Positions 10,467 through 18,011 of a stretch of 64,000 nt of DNA are shown piece by piece (positions within the stretch are counted from its first letter, which is position 1; each line of letters begins with the position of its first letter). A program made the position numbers and the translations under genes. Source of the DNA: Microbacterium sp. (GTDB lineage: Bacteria > Actinomycetota > Actinomycetes > Actinomycetales > Microbacteriaceae); assembly GCA_013823625.1 (NCBI GenBank), contig PNMM01000001.1:1-64000 (forward strand). Direction: 5' to 3'. Under the pieces are notes generated by a model. It made no database searches. It saw only the letters and a list, made by a program, of their open reading frames with translations, and was not told the origin of the DNA.

Positions 10467-11252
10467 TCAGATCTTCGGGTTGCCCACTTGGCAGCGTTCG
10501 TCATCGATCCGCTCGATCCAGTCGGCGGACCCTCCGTTCAGGGCCTTTCCGGCATCGGTGACCGTGTAGGTGCACTCCGAGAGAACGATGCCAGCGGCCT
10601 CGGCCGATTGGCCCGCCACATAGACGCCCTGGAACCCCCACATCTGGTTGGCCCAACGGGTGAACTGGCCGGCCGCAGACACGTCATCGGTGTCGCCCTC
10701 GAGCCCGACGACCATGGTGCCTGATCCGGGCACGTCGAGGTGCTTATCGGTACGGCAGTGCGGCGTGGCCGGGTCGGCCCCGTCGTCGTCGAGCACGGCT
10801 CCATCGGCAGCGATGTTGACGTAGGTCGCGAGCGGCCGGAAGAACAGTCGGCGGTTGTCGGGCCACGCGGTGCCGGGCCGTTCGACCGCGTCGATGTCGA
10901 CGCTTGCGAATGTCCAGAGCTGATCGGCATAGAGGCTGTCATCGGTGCCCCCGCCACATGAGTCGGTCATCAGGGCAGCGGACTCTGCCGAGGCGGGGTC
11001 ATCGAACGCCGTAGGGCGGTGCACGGTCATCGTCAGGTCGAGCACGGCGCCGTTGTCGGCCGTGGCGACCGCCGAGACCACGAGCAGCACGTCGTCGGCA
11101 AGAGCCGCTTCAGTCGGGCTGGGTTCGGTCGTTGGCGTGGTGCTGGGGGACTCGCTCGCGACGGGCTCACCAGGCGCGGCGGGCGGCGTGCATCCCGAGA
11201 GAACGAGAAGAGAAATGACGGCTGCGCTCCAGAGAGCCGATGCACGATTCAT
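10467..11252 (-). CDS. Predicted lipoprotein of unknown function
   Basis: About 261 residues from ATG 11250-11252; the frame continues to 11288 and another ATG at 11264 is possible. The N-terminus MNRASALWSAAVISLLVLSGC is a lipoprotein signal with lipobox LSGC. A Pro/Ser/Thr-rich spacer (about 22-48) follows, then a compact domain with several cysteines (CGGG, HCRT, SECTYTV, ERCQVGN) that could form disulfides outside the membrane. I do not recognise the domain. It is divergent from the ABC exporter operon that starts 80 nt away. Confidence 0.7.
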   Translation of the reverse strand: MNRASALWSAAVISLLVLSGCTPPAAPGEPVASESPSTTPTTEPSPTEAALADDVLLVVSAVATADNGAVLDLTMTVHRPTAFDDPASAESAALMTDSCGGGTDDSLYADQLWTFASVDIDAVERPGTAWPDNRRLFFRPLATYVNIAADGAVLDDDGADPATPHCRTDKHLDVPGSGTMVVGLEGDTDDVSAAGQFTRWANQMWGFQGVYVAGQSAEAAGIVLSECTYTVTDAGKALNGGSADWIERIDDERCQVGNPKI

Positions 11253-11333
11253 GGGCGCAAGCATAGAACTCGCTGAGAGCGATGTCACTCGATCTCGACG
11301 CCGCGTCGCCGGTCGGGTTTAGGCTCGGGTACC

Positions 11334-12260
11334 GTGTCCACCCCAGTGATTACGGCCAGCGCGCTGACTAAGACCTACGGCGACTTCACGGCTGTTGACG
11401 GCATTGACTTCGAGGTCGCTCCGGGTGAATCGTTCGGCCTGCTCGGCCCGAACGGCGCGGGCAAGTCGACCACGATGCGAATGGTCGGGGCGGTGTCGAC
11501 GCGCACGAGCGGCAGTTTGAGCATCCTGGGCCTTGATCCGAACGATCACGGGCCCGACATCCGCTCGCAGCTGGGTGTTGTTCCGCAGCAAGACAACCTC
11601 GATCAAGAACTGCGCGTGCGCGACAATCTGCTCGTCTATGGCCGCTATTTCGGCCTGCCCCGTGCGGTCGTCGCCGAGCGGGCGGATGCCCTGCTCGAGT
11701 TCGCCCAACTGACCGACCGCAAGAAGGCCAAGGTCGATGACCTCTCCGGCGGCATGAAGCGCCGCCTGACGATCGCCCGCGCGCTCATCAACGAGCCGCG
11801 CATTTTGCTGCTCGACGAGCCGACCACGGGCCTCGACCCGCAAGCGCGGCACATCCTGTGGGATCGCCTCTTCCGCTTGAAGGAGCAGGGCACGACGCTC
11901 GTGCTCACGACCCACTACATGGATGAGGCTGAGCAGTTGTGCGACCGCCTCGTCGTCGTCGACAAGGGCCGCATCATGGCCGAGGGTTCGCCCGCGTCGC
12001 TCATTCGCGAGTATTCCAGCCGTGAGGTGCTCGAGGTGCGCTTTGGCAGCGACAAGAACGCCGAGGCCGCTGAGCGCATGGCCGGGGTGGGCGAGCGCCT
12101 CGAAGTGCTGCCCGACCGCATCCTGGTCTATAGCGAGAACGGCGAGGCCGCCCTCGAAGCCGTGACGCATCTCGGGCTCGAGCCCATCACCTCGCTCGTG
12201 CGCCGCTCCAGCCTCGAAGACGTCTTCTTGCGCCTCACTGGGCGGAGCCTCATCGAATGA
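11334..12260 (+). CDS. ABC-2 type exporter ATPase (DrrA/CcmA-like)
   Basis: A 308-residue ATPase with Walker A GPNGAGKST, signature LSGGMKRR, Walker B ILLLDEPTTGLD and the switch HYMDEAEQL, as in daunorubicin-resistance DrrA and nodulation NodI proteins. A C-terminal accessory domain (about 215-308) follows. It powers two permeases encoded immediately downstream through 4-nt overlaps, so all three form one heteromeric exporter. The exported compound could be a drug, an antibiotic or a polymer and cannot be told from sequence. The start is GTG 11334 with only a weak AGG upstream. Confidence 0.92.
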   Translation: MSTPVITASALTKTYGDFTAVDGIDFEVAPGESFGLLGPNGAGKSTTMRMVGAVSTRTSGSLSILGLDPNDHGPDIRSQLGVVPQQDNLDQELRVRDNLLVYGRYFGLPRAVVAERADALLEFAQLTDRKKAKVDDLSGGMKRRLTIARALINEPRILLLDEPTTGLDPQARHILWDRLFRLKEQGTTLVLTTHYMDEAEQLCDRLVVVDKGRIMAEGSPASLIREYSSREVLEVRFGSDKNAEAAERMAGVGERLEVLPDRILVYSENGEAALEAVTHLGLEPITSLVRRSSLEDVFLRLTGRSLIE

Positions 12261-13105
12261 CGGCTCTCGACCACACCTCGCGACCGGACGACGTGCGACC
12301 GGATGCTGCGCGCGCGCTCGCCGCCGGTGCTGCCCCGCGCCGCTGGGGCTCGTGGTACATCGCCGAACACCGCATTCGTGCCATGAAGGGCTACGCCGGC
12401 GACGCGATCTTTCAGAGCCTCGGCAACCCGCTCATCTACCTCTTCGCCCTCGGCGTGGGGCTCGCGAGCCTCGTGCCGCAAGGGGTCGGTGACGTCACCT
12501 ACTTGCAGTTCGTCGCGCCCGCGCTCATGGCGACGGCGGCCATGACGGTGACGTCCAACGAGACGAGCTACCCCGTCATGATGGGCTTCAAGTGGAACCC
12601 CATCTTCTTCGGCATGAACGCGTCACCCATTACGGGTGGGCAAATCGTCAACGGCATGATGATCCACATCGCGCTGCGGGTCGTCGTTACCGTGTCGATC
12701 TACTTCGGCGTCATCGTGCTGTTCGGCGCGGTGCCGTCGTCGTGGGGCTGGCTCGCGATTTGTGCCGCGACCCTCACCGGCATGGCCATCGGGGTCGTGA
12801 TTGCCACGTACACCTCGACCATCACTGAAGACCGCGGCCAGATGGCGATGCTGCAGCGGTTTGGCATCACGCCGCTGTTTCTGTTCTCGGGCACGTTCTT
12901 CCCCCTTGAGCAGCTGCCGATCTTCTTGCAACCCATCGGCTGGGTGTCGCCGCTCTGGCACGGCACCGAGCTCGGCCGGGTCGCGACCTACGGCCTCGAC
13001 GAGCCGATCTGGCTCACGGTCACGCACGTCGGGTACCTCGCGACGCTGTTCGTCGTCGGGCTCTGGGCGACGCGCAAGCACTTCACGAGAAGGCTCAACA
13101 AGTGA
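12257..13105 (+). CDS. ABC-2 type exporter permease, first
   Basis: A 282-residue membrane protein. A soluble N-terminus (1-55) ends in an amphipathic helix with IAEHRIRAMKGYAGDAIFQ, followed by six predicted membrane helices. The typical ABC-2 segment FLFSGTFFPLEQLP lies near residue 212. It overlaps the ATPase gene by 4 nt (ATGA) and the next permease gene by 4 nt, so translational coupling is likely. Members of this type work as heterodimers in DrrB-like exporters. Confidence 0.9.
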   Translation: MTALDHTSRPDDVRPDAARALAAGAAPRRWGSWYIAEHRIRAMKGYAGDAIFQSLGNPLIYLFALGVGLASLVPQGVGDVTYLQFVAPALMATAAMTVTSNETSYPVMMGFKWNPIFFGMNASPITGGQIVNGMMIHIALRVVVTVSIYFGVIVLFGAVPSSWGWLAICAATLTGMAIGVVIATYTSTITEDRGQMAMLQRFGITPLFLFSGTFFPLEQLPIFLQPIGWVSPLWHGTELGRVATYGLDEPIWLTVTHVGYLATLFVVGLWATRKHFTRRLNK

Positions 13106-13941
13106 GCGCCGCGAACCTGCCCGCTGCGGCGACCACAGCCGAGGTGGCCCTGCAGCCGCGCCGCAGTGCGCTGTATGCCGGCAATACCGGAGCGGTCATC
13201 CATCGCGGCCTGCTCGCGACGCGCAGCACGAACTACCTCGTCGTGCTCAGCGGCTTCTTCGAGCCGGTGTTCTACTTGCTCTCGCTCGGTATCGGCTTTG
13301 GTGCGCTCGTCGGAACCGTGCAGACCTCGACGGGCCAAGAGGTGCCGTACGCGGCCTTCATTGCTCCGGCCTTGCTCGCCGTCTCGGCGATGAATGGCGC
13401 GGTCTATGACTCGACGTGGAACGTGTTCTTCAAGCTCAACTACTCAAAGCTCTATCAGGGGATGCTCACCACATCGCTCGGCCCGCTCGACGTCGCTCTC
13501 GGCGAGATCTTTCTCGCGTTGCTGCGCGGGGCGATGTACGCGCTCGGGTTCATGGTCATCATGCAGGCCTTCGGGCTCAACCTCGCGTGGACGGCACTGC
13601 TCGCCTTGCCCGCCGTGCTGCTCATCGCTTTCGGCTTCGCGAGCCTGGGCATGGCGATCACGAGCTACATGAAGACGTTCCAGCAGATCGAGTGGGTGAC
13701 CTTCATCATGCTGCCCATGTTTTTGTTCTCGGCGACGTTCTACCCCATCACGGTCTACCCCGAGGCCATTCAATGGGTCATTCAGGCCTTGCCGCTGTGG
13801 CACGGCGTCGAGCTCGTGCGCGGGCTCACGACCGGTGCTCTGTCACCCATGATGTTCGTGCACGTGGGCTACTACCTCGTCATGATCGCCATCGGCGTTG
13901 TCTTCACGACGAGCCGACTGCGCGCGCTGTTCTTGAAGTAG
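13102..13941 (+). CDS. ABC-2 type exporter permease, second
   Basis: A 279-residue membrane protein, GTG start inside the upstream stop (GTGA). It shares architecture with the preceding permease: a soluble N-terminus, then six helices, with the matching FLFSATFYPITVYP segment. The two probably arose by duplication and form the heterodimeric channel of the exporter. The stop lies 3 nt from the stop of the convergent MFS gene, with no room for a terminator. Confidence 0.9.
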   Translation: MSAANLPAAATTAEVALQPRRSALYAGNTGAVIHRGLLATRSTNYLVVLSGFFEPVFYLLSLGIGFGALVGTVQTSTGQEVPYAAFIAPALLAVSAMNGAVYDSTWNVFFKLNYSKLYQGMLTTSLGPLDVALGEIFLALLRGAMYALGFMVIMQAFGLNLAWTALLALPAVLLIAFGFASLGMAITSYMKTFQQIEWVTFIMLPMFLFSATFYPITVYPEAIQWVIQALPLWHGVELVRGLTTGALSPMMFVHVGYYLVMIAIGVVFTTSRLRALFLK

Positions 13942-13944
13942 TCG

Positions 13945-15216
13945 CTAGCGCACTGACTTCACGGGCAGCACGGCCAGGCCACCGAGCACGGCGACGATGG
14001 CCGAGGCGATAAAGAGTCCGGCAAAGCCGCCCGTGGCCGCTACGAGCATCGCGCCGACGAGCGGGCCGAAGGCCTGCGGCACCGCGAGGGCCACGTTCAT
14101 GATGCCGAGGTCTTTGCCGCGGGTGTGGCGGTCGGGCAGCACCTGGGTGGCGAGCGCCTGGTCGACGGCCATGAAGCTGCCGTAGCCGACGCCGAGGAAC
14201 CCGGCGGCCACGAGCGCCACCGTGAAGTCGGGAACGAGCGCCAAGAGCAGGGCCGCGAGCGCCTGCAGATAGGCCGCGACGTACACGAAGGCCTTGCGTT
14301 GCCGCAGGCGGTCGCTCACGCGACCAAAGACGAGTGCCGATGCGGTGAAGAACACCAGGTAGATGAGCGTGAGCACGAGAAGGTCATCTTCGGCCGTCTC
14401 GCCCCGGTTGAGGCCGTAGAGCAAGAAGTAGAGCAGCAGGGTCGTGCCGAGTGCGTTGCCCAGGTTGACGAGCACGCGGCTGACGAGCGTCCAGGCGAAG
14501 TCGGGATGCTTGCGCGGGTTGATCCAGAGACCCGTGATGAGCATCCGTGGGCGAAAGGGCGGACGCAGCACGGCAGGCAGTCGTTCGTCGCGCGTGAGCA
14601 GCAAGAACGGCAAGACGAGCACGACGAGAAGCCCTGCCACGAGCAGGTACCCCTGGATCAGGCTGAGGCCCAGAAAGACGACGAGCACGATGCCCAGCAG
14701 GGTTCCGATTGCTTGCGGTGCCGACACCCAGGCCGAGACGAAGCCGCGTTGCTCGACCGGCACTTGGTCGGCGATCGTCGCCGTAATCGCGGCCGAGGCC
14801 ATGCAGAAGCCGCTGATCGCGAGTGACCAGCAGATGCCAATGCCGACGAGACTCGACTGCAACCCGAGCGCCACAAGCGAGGCGGCGAAGAGCACCGTGC
14901 CTGCTGCAATCCACGGCTTACGGCGGCCGAACCGCGAGGTCGTACGGTCGCTCAGGGCTCCGGTGAGCGGAAAGACGATAAGCGCACACACACCCGCGAT
15001 GGCCGAGATGATGCCAAAGGCAACAACGCTCTCGGTCCAGTCGGTCGTCGTGAGGAGCGCGTCAATTTCTTGCGGCAAGAGCAATTGGATGGGCGTCAAC
15101 TGCGCCATCCAGATTCCCAACCAGGCCGTCGCGAAGACGGTGATCCAGGCGGCGCTGACGCGGCGCGTGGGTTCGGCGAACGGAGTGAAGGCGGCAGGCA
15201 TCTGGGGTGAGCTCAC
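13945..15216 (-). CDS. Major facilitator superfamily transporter, sugar-symporter-like
   Basis: A 423-residue protein with about twelve membrane helices. The loop between helices 2 and 3 contains GALSDRTTSRFGRRKPW, an MFS signature most like the glycoside-pentoside-hexuronide and sucrose-symporter groups. A second copy of the pattern, FGRVSDRLRQRKAF, lies in the C-terminal half. The gene follows the secreted beta-amylase on the same strand with a strong hairpin between them. Uptake of maltose or other released sugars is therefore plausible but not shown. GTG 15216 is the far start; ATG 15201 is an alternative. Confidence 0.82.
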   Translation of the reverse strand: MSSPQMPAAFTPFAEPTRRVSAAWITVFATAWLGIWMAQLTPIQLLLPQEIDALLTTTDWTESVVAFGIISAIAGVCALIVFPLTGALSDRTTSRFGRRKPWIAAGTVLFAASLVALGLQSSLVGIGICWSLAISGFCMASAAITATIADQVPVEQRGFVSAWVSAPQAIGTLLGIVLVVFLGLSLIQGYLLVAGLLVVLVLPFLLLTRDERLPAVLRPPFRPRMLITGLWINPRKHPDFAWTLVSRVLVNLGNALGTTLLLYFLLYGLNRGETAEDDLLVLTLIYLVFFTASALVFGRVSDRLRQRKAFVYVAAYLQALAALLLALVPDFTVALVAAGFLGVGYGSFMAVDQALATQVLPDRHTRGKDLGIMNVALAVPQAFGPLVGAMLVAATGGFAGLFIASAIVAVLGGLAVLPVKSVR

Positions 15217-15229
15217 ACGTCACAGGCTA

Positions 15230-15262
15230 GCGGGGTCGAGGCCGCACGGGCCTCGACCCCGC
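15230..15262 (-). terminator. Strong hairpin after the beta-amylase gene
   Basis: A perfect 14-bp stem, GCGGGGTCGAGGCC against its complement, closes a 5-nt loop (GCACG). It begins 8 nt past the amylase stop and just upstream of the MFS start. No U-tract follows, as is common for actinobacterial terminators. It would reduce read-through from the amylase gene into the MFS gene. Confidence 0.7.
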
Positions 15263-15269
15263 CGCACAC

Positions 15270-17294
15270 TCACGGTCGGGTTGTTGACACCGTCGCGCTG
15301 CCCGGCAGCACGTAGACCGTGCTCGCCTGGTTCGAGTACTGACGGTCTGGCGCGTTCCAGTTGCCGTTGCTGTTCGTGAAGGTGAACCCGAACGAGCTTG
15401 GCGCGTTCGCGAGTGTCACCTTCCACCAGTGACGACCGTTGATGAAGCCCTCGTAGGTCATCGGGAACGTGCCGCTGATCCCATTCCAGGTGTGAATCGA
15501 GTAACTCGTTGCCGACTGCCACTCGGCAAAGTGCACGGTTACCGATGACCCCTGTGGCGGCTGCGAACTCGGGGTTGCCGAGTACGCTCTCGTCGCTTCG
15601 TTGAAGGTGATCGTGTAGGTCGTGTTGGCGTTCACCGCGATGTCGCCACCACCTTGCACGGCAGTGCCCGAGAGGCCCGTGCCGCCAAAGTTAAGGCTCC
15701 AGTCGCCGCGCACGTCGAACTTGAAGCGCTGGTTGGTGGCCGAGCCGAACTGCACATTGGTGGCGGTCCAGACGGTGCCCGACTTGGTCATCGGTGTGCC
15801 GAGTCCCCAGTTGTTGTTGGTGCCGCGCACGTAGAGCGTGGTCCACGCGGGGTTCGACGGGCGGTACTTCTGGATGAACTGCGCGTAGCGCGTCGCGCCA
15901 GTGCCCGAGGCCACTTCGCCCACGCGCAGCACGGTCATGCCGATGTAGGGGAAGTTGTCGAACGCCTGGTTGACGTTGTCCCACCCGCCGTTCGAGGTAA
16001 TGCCACCGGCAAGCGCGTTTTCGCCCTTGATCTTCACGTTCTGACGGCCTGCCTCGGCGCCGACCCAGCCCACGAGCGTCTTCGCCTGCGAGAACTGCGG
16101 AGAGAAGTTCTCGTCGTTGAACTCGAGGCACGTGAAGTGCAAGATCACGCCGCGACCCGAGTCGGCGACGCGGTTCGCAAGGCCAACGATGTTGGCATAA
16201 CCACGACCCGTGTTGACCGCGTTCATGTCGACACTGGTTTGCACCAGCCCGGCCGTGACCTCCGCAGCTCGCGGCGTCGGCCCCGTCATGGACCAGTGCA
16301 CGCCGGGGATCTTGTAGCCGATCTCGGCGCCCGGAAACGAAGTGCCCAGGGCGGCGAGCACGGTGTCGAGCATCCGTTCGCCGTGATCGACGAGGCTCTT
16401 GTTGTACCAGTCGATCAGGTCTTTGCCGTAGGTCGTGTTGCGGTAGTCGCCCGCCGAGAAGAAGAAGCCAGCGTTGCTCGGCGGCTGCACCTGCGAGATG
16501 TTGGTGACCGTCGAGCCCCACGCGGCATTGATGCCCGCGAGGGTGGTGTACTTGGCGAGCGCCCACTGCTGGAAGCTCTTGATGGCGAGCGGCGAGTACG
16601 CCTGCAGTGCTCCGCGCGTGGGGTAGCCGGTGCCCGAGTCGTGGCCGTTGTACGAGGGGTAACGCAGTTCGCCGGCCGGGCCGAGCGACACGTTGATCTC
16701 TTGCATGCGCGTGGCGTACGTCGTGCCGTAGCGCGCGACGAAGGCCTGCGTGAAGGCCTGGTACTCGTTCAGAACGAGCTGGTCGGCCCAGCCCTGCACG
16801 GTTTCGTTCGAGAAGTTGCCCTGCTCGCTGCGGTGCTTGAGGCCGTTCGCGTCAAGAGTGATGCCGTTGAGCGTGGCGCCCGTGTACTTGCTCCAGAGCC
16901 ATGACGGCAGCGGGATGTTGCACGTGTCGCCGACGTTGCCGCCGCACTGGTGGAACGAGAAGATCGGCACGATGTCGAGCCCCCGGCTCGTGATCGTGCT
17001 GAAGATCTGGTCGTAGTAGCTCCAGTTGAACTGGTTGTCACCCGCGGCTTCGACCTTGCCCCACCAGACGTCGACGGTCACGGCGTCAACGCCGTAAGCC
17101 TCAACCGTGGTGAGTTGGTTGCCGAACTGCGTCCAGTCGCTGACCTCGAGCGGCGCCATGACGTTGGCCGAGAAGTCGGGATTGTTCGTGGCTGTTGCCG
17201 CGGTGGCCGACGTGGGCCCGGCAATCAGCGTCGCAATGATCGACAGGGTCAGAGCGATGGCTCCGGTGACCCTGCGGCGTGTTCGAACGTGCAT
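15270..17294 (-). CDS. Secreted beta-amylase (GH14) with two starch-binding modules
   Basis: A 674-residue exported enzyme that releases maltose from the non-reducing ends of starch. A signal peptide (1 to about 32) is followed by a GH14 barrel (about 40-480). The catalytic acid is Glu209 in LGPAGELRYPSY and the base is Glu425 in KGENALAGG. VDVWWGK (75-80) and HQCGGNVGD (115-123) are further GH14 signatures. Two C-terminal carbohydrate-binding modules (about 484-575 and 583-674) are rich in Trp/Tyr; the last resembles CBM25/26. A GGGGGA ribosome site 6-7 nt upstream lies inside a palindrome. The promoter and operator-like repeats are annotated separately. A maltose importer might be the adjacent MFS protein. 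Confidence 0.95.
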   Translation of the reverse strand: MHVRTRRRVTGAIALTLSIIATLIAGPTSATAATATNNPDFSANVMAPLEVSDWTQFGNQLTTVEAYGVDAVTVDVWWGKVEAAGDNQFNWSYYDQIFSTITSRGLDIVPIFSFHQCGGNVGDTCNIPLPSWLWSKYTGATLNGITLDANGLKHRSEQGNFSNETVQGWADQLVLNEYQAFTQAFVARYGTTYATRMQEINVSLGPAGELRYPSYNGHDSGTGYPTRGALQAYSPLAIKSFQQWALAKYTTLAGINAAWGSTVTNISQVQPPSNAGFFFSAGDYRNTTYGKDLIDWYNKSLVDHGERMLDTVLAALGTSFPGAEIGYKIPGVHWSMTGPTPRAAEVTAGLVQTSVDMNAVNTGRGYANIVGLANRVADSGRGVILHFTCLEFNDENFSPQFSQAKTLVGWVGAEAGRQNVKIKGENALAGGITSNGGWDNVNQAFDNFPYIGMTVLRVGEVASGTGATRYAQFIQKYRPSNPAWTTLYVRGTNNNWGLGTPMTKSGTVWTATNVQFGSATNQRFKFDVRGDWSLNFGGTGLSGTAVQGGGDIAVNANTTYTITFNEATRAYSATPSSQPPQGSSVTVHFAEWQSATSYSIHTWNGISGTFPMTYEGFINGRHWWKVTLANAPSSFGFTFTNSNGNWNAPDRQYSNQASTVYVLPGSATVSTTRP

Positions 17295-17302
17295 GTGGTG
17301 TT

Positions 17303-17318
17303 CCCCCTCGCGAGGGGG
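17303..17318 (-). promoter_or_regulatory. 16-bp palindrome over the beta-amylase ribosome site
   Basis: CCCCCTCGCGAGGGGG is a perfect palindrome. In mRNA the AGGGGG ribosome site would pair with CCCCCT across a CGCG tetraloop, 8 nt before the ATG. It could be an operator, a translational control hairpin or both. Confidence 0.6.
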
Positions 17319-17339
17319 CAGCCTCTTTGCCGCTCACGG

Positions 17340-17353
17340 CCCTCGCGTGAGGG
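17340..17353 (-). promoter_or_regulatory. Second CCCTC-GCGT-GAGGG palindrome in the amylase leader
   Basis: The arms CCCTC and GAGGG flank GCGT. It is nearly the same sequence as the palindrome at 17303-17318, with centres 36 bp apart, and it lies at the expected transcription start just below the -10 box. Confidence 0.5.
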
Positions 17354-17354
17354 G

Positions 17355-17383
17355 AGTATCACCCGCGGTGAACCGGTGTGCAA
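17355..17383 (-). promoter_or_regulatory. Beta-amylase promoter
   Basis: On the minus strand TTGCAC (17378-17383) and GATACT (17355-17360) are separated by exactly 17 bp. This is a good match to the housekeeping sigma-factor consensus, 60-90 bp upstream of the start codon. Confidence 0.65.
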
Positions 17384-17390
17384 CCGGTTC
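17370..17390. promoter_or_regulatory. Operator-like inverted repeat over the amylase -35 box
   Basis: GAACCGGT and ACCGGTTC form a perfect 8+8 inverted repeat with a 5-bp spacer (GTGCA) that holds the -35 box. Each arm also contains the self-complementary core AACCGGT(T), with cores 11 bp apart, about one helical turn. A LacI-type or other sugar-responsive repressor is a reasonable guess; no regulator gene is adjacent. Confidence 0.55.
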
Positions 17391-17540
17391 CAGATGTTTC
17401 ATGCTGTAGACAGGGTGTTCCACCCCACTGTGCTGGGATTCCAGCCGTGTTCCAGGGTTTTTCGCCGCGTTGCCGAGTTGTTGCGCATGAGGATTCCGCG
17501 GTTCCCGACGCCCGGGTCACGCCTCAGGGCGTGATCGAGG

Positions 17541-18011
17541 TCAGTGGCGAATGGCCTGCAGCACGCGCGCGGTCGCGAGCGCCGCTTCGGCTGCCTCGGC
17601 TCCCTTGTCTTCGATCGACCCGGGCAAACCGGCGCGGTCAATGCCCTGCTGCTCGTTCTCGAGCGTCAGCACACCGAAGCCCACGGGCTTGCCGGTCTCG
17701 AGCGCAACGCGCGTCAGTCCGTCGGTCGCGGCCGAGCTCACGTACTCGAAGTGCGGCGTGCCGCCCCGAATGATCACGCCGAGGGCAACCACCGCATCAG
17801 CCCCGGCTTCAAGAGCCGCCTTGCTCACGACGGGCAACTCGAACGAGCCCGGCACGGCGTACTCGACGATCGTGGCTCCGGATGCCTCGAGCACACGCCG
17901 CGCGCCCGCCTTGAGCCCCTCGCTAATCACGGTGTGCCACTGGCCCGCCACAATGGCGACCGTGAGGCCCGTGCCGTCGACGGAGAGGGTGGGGGATCCT
18001 GCGCCGCTCAT
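17541..18011 (-). CDS. ribH: 6,7-dimethyl-8-ribityllumazine synthase
   Basis: A 156-residue enzyme condensing 5-amino-6-ribitylaminouracil with 3,4-dihydroxy-2-butanone 4-phosphate, the penultimate riboflavin step. Family segments are seen: VAGQWHTVISEGLKAGA, VPGSFELPVVSKA, ALGVIIRGGTPHFEYV (substrate site, His in PHFEY) and PVGFGVLTLENEQQ. Length is normal. It is the last gene of the operon and overlaps ribBA by 4 nt. The subunits normally form a pentamer or icosahedral shell. Confidence 0.97.
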   Translation of the reverse strand: MSGAGSPTLSVDGTGLTVAIVAGQWHTVISEGLKAGARRVLEASGATIVEYAVPGSFELPVVSKAALEAGADAVVALGVIIRGGTPHFEYVSSAATDGLTRVALETGKPVGFGVLTLENEQQGIDRAGLPGSIEDKGAEAAEAALATARVLQAIRH

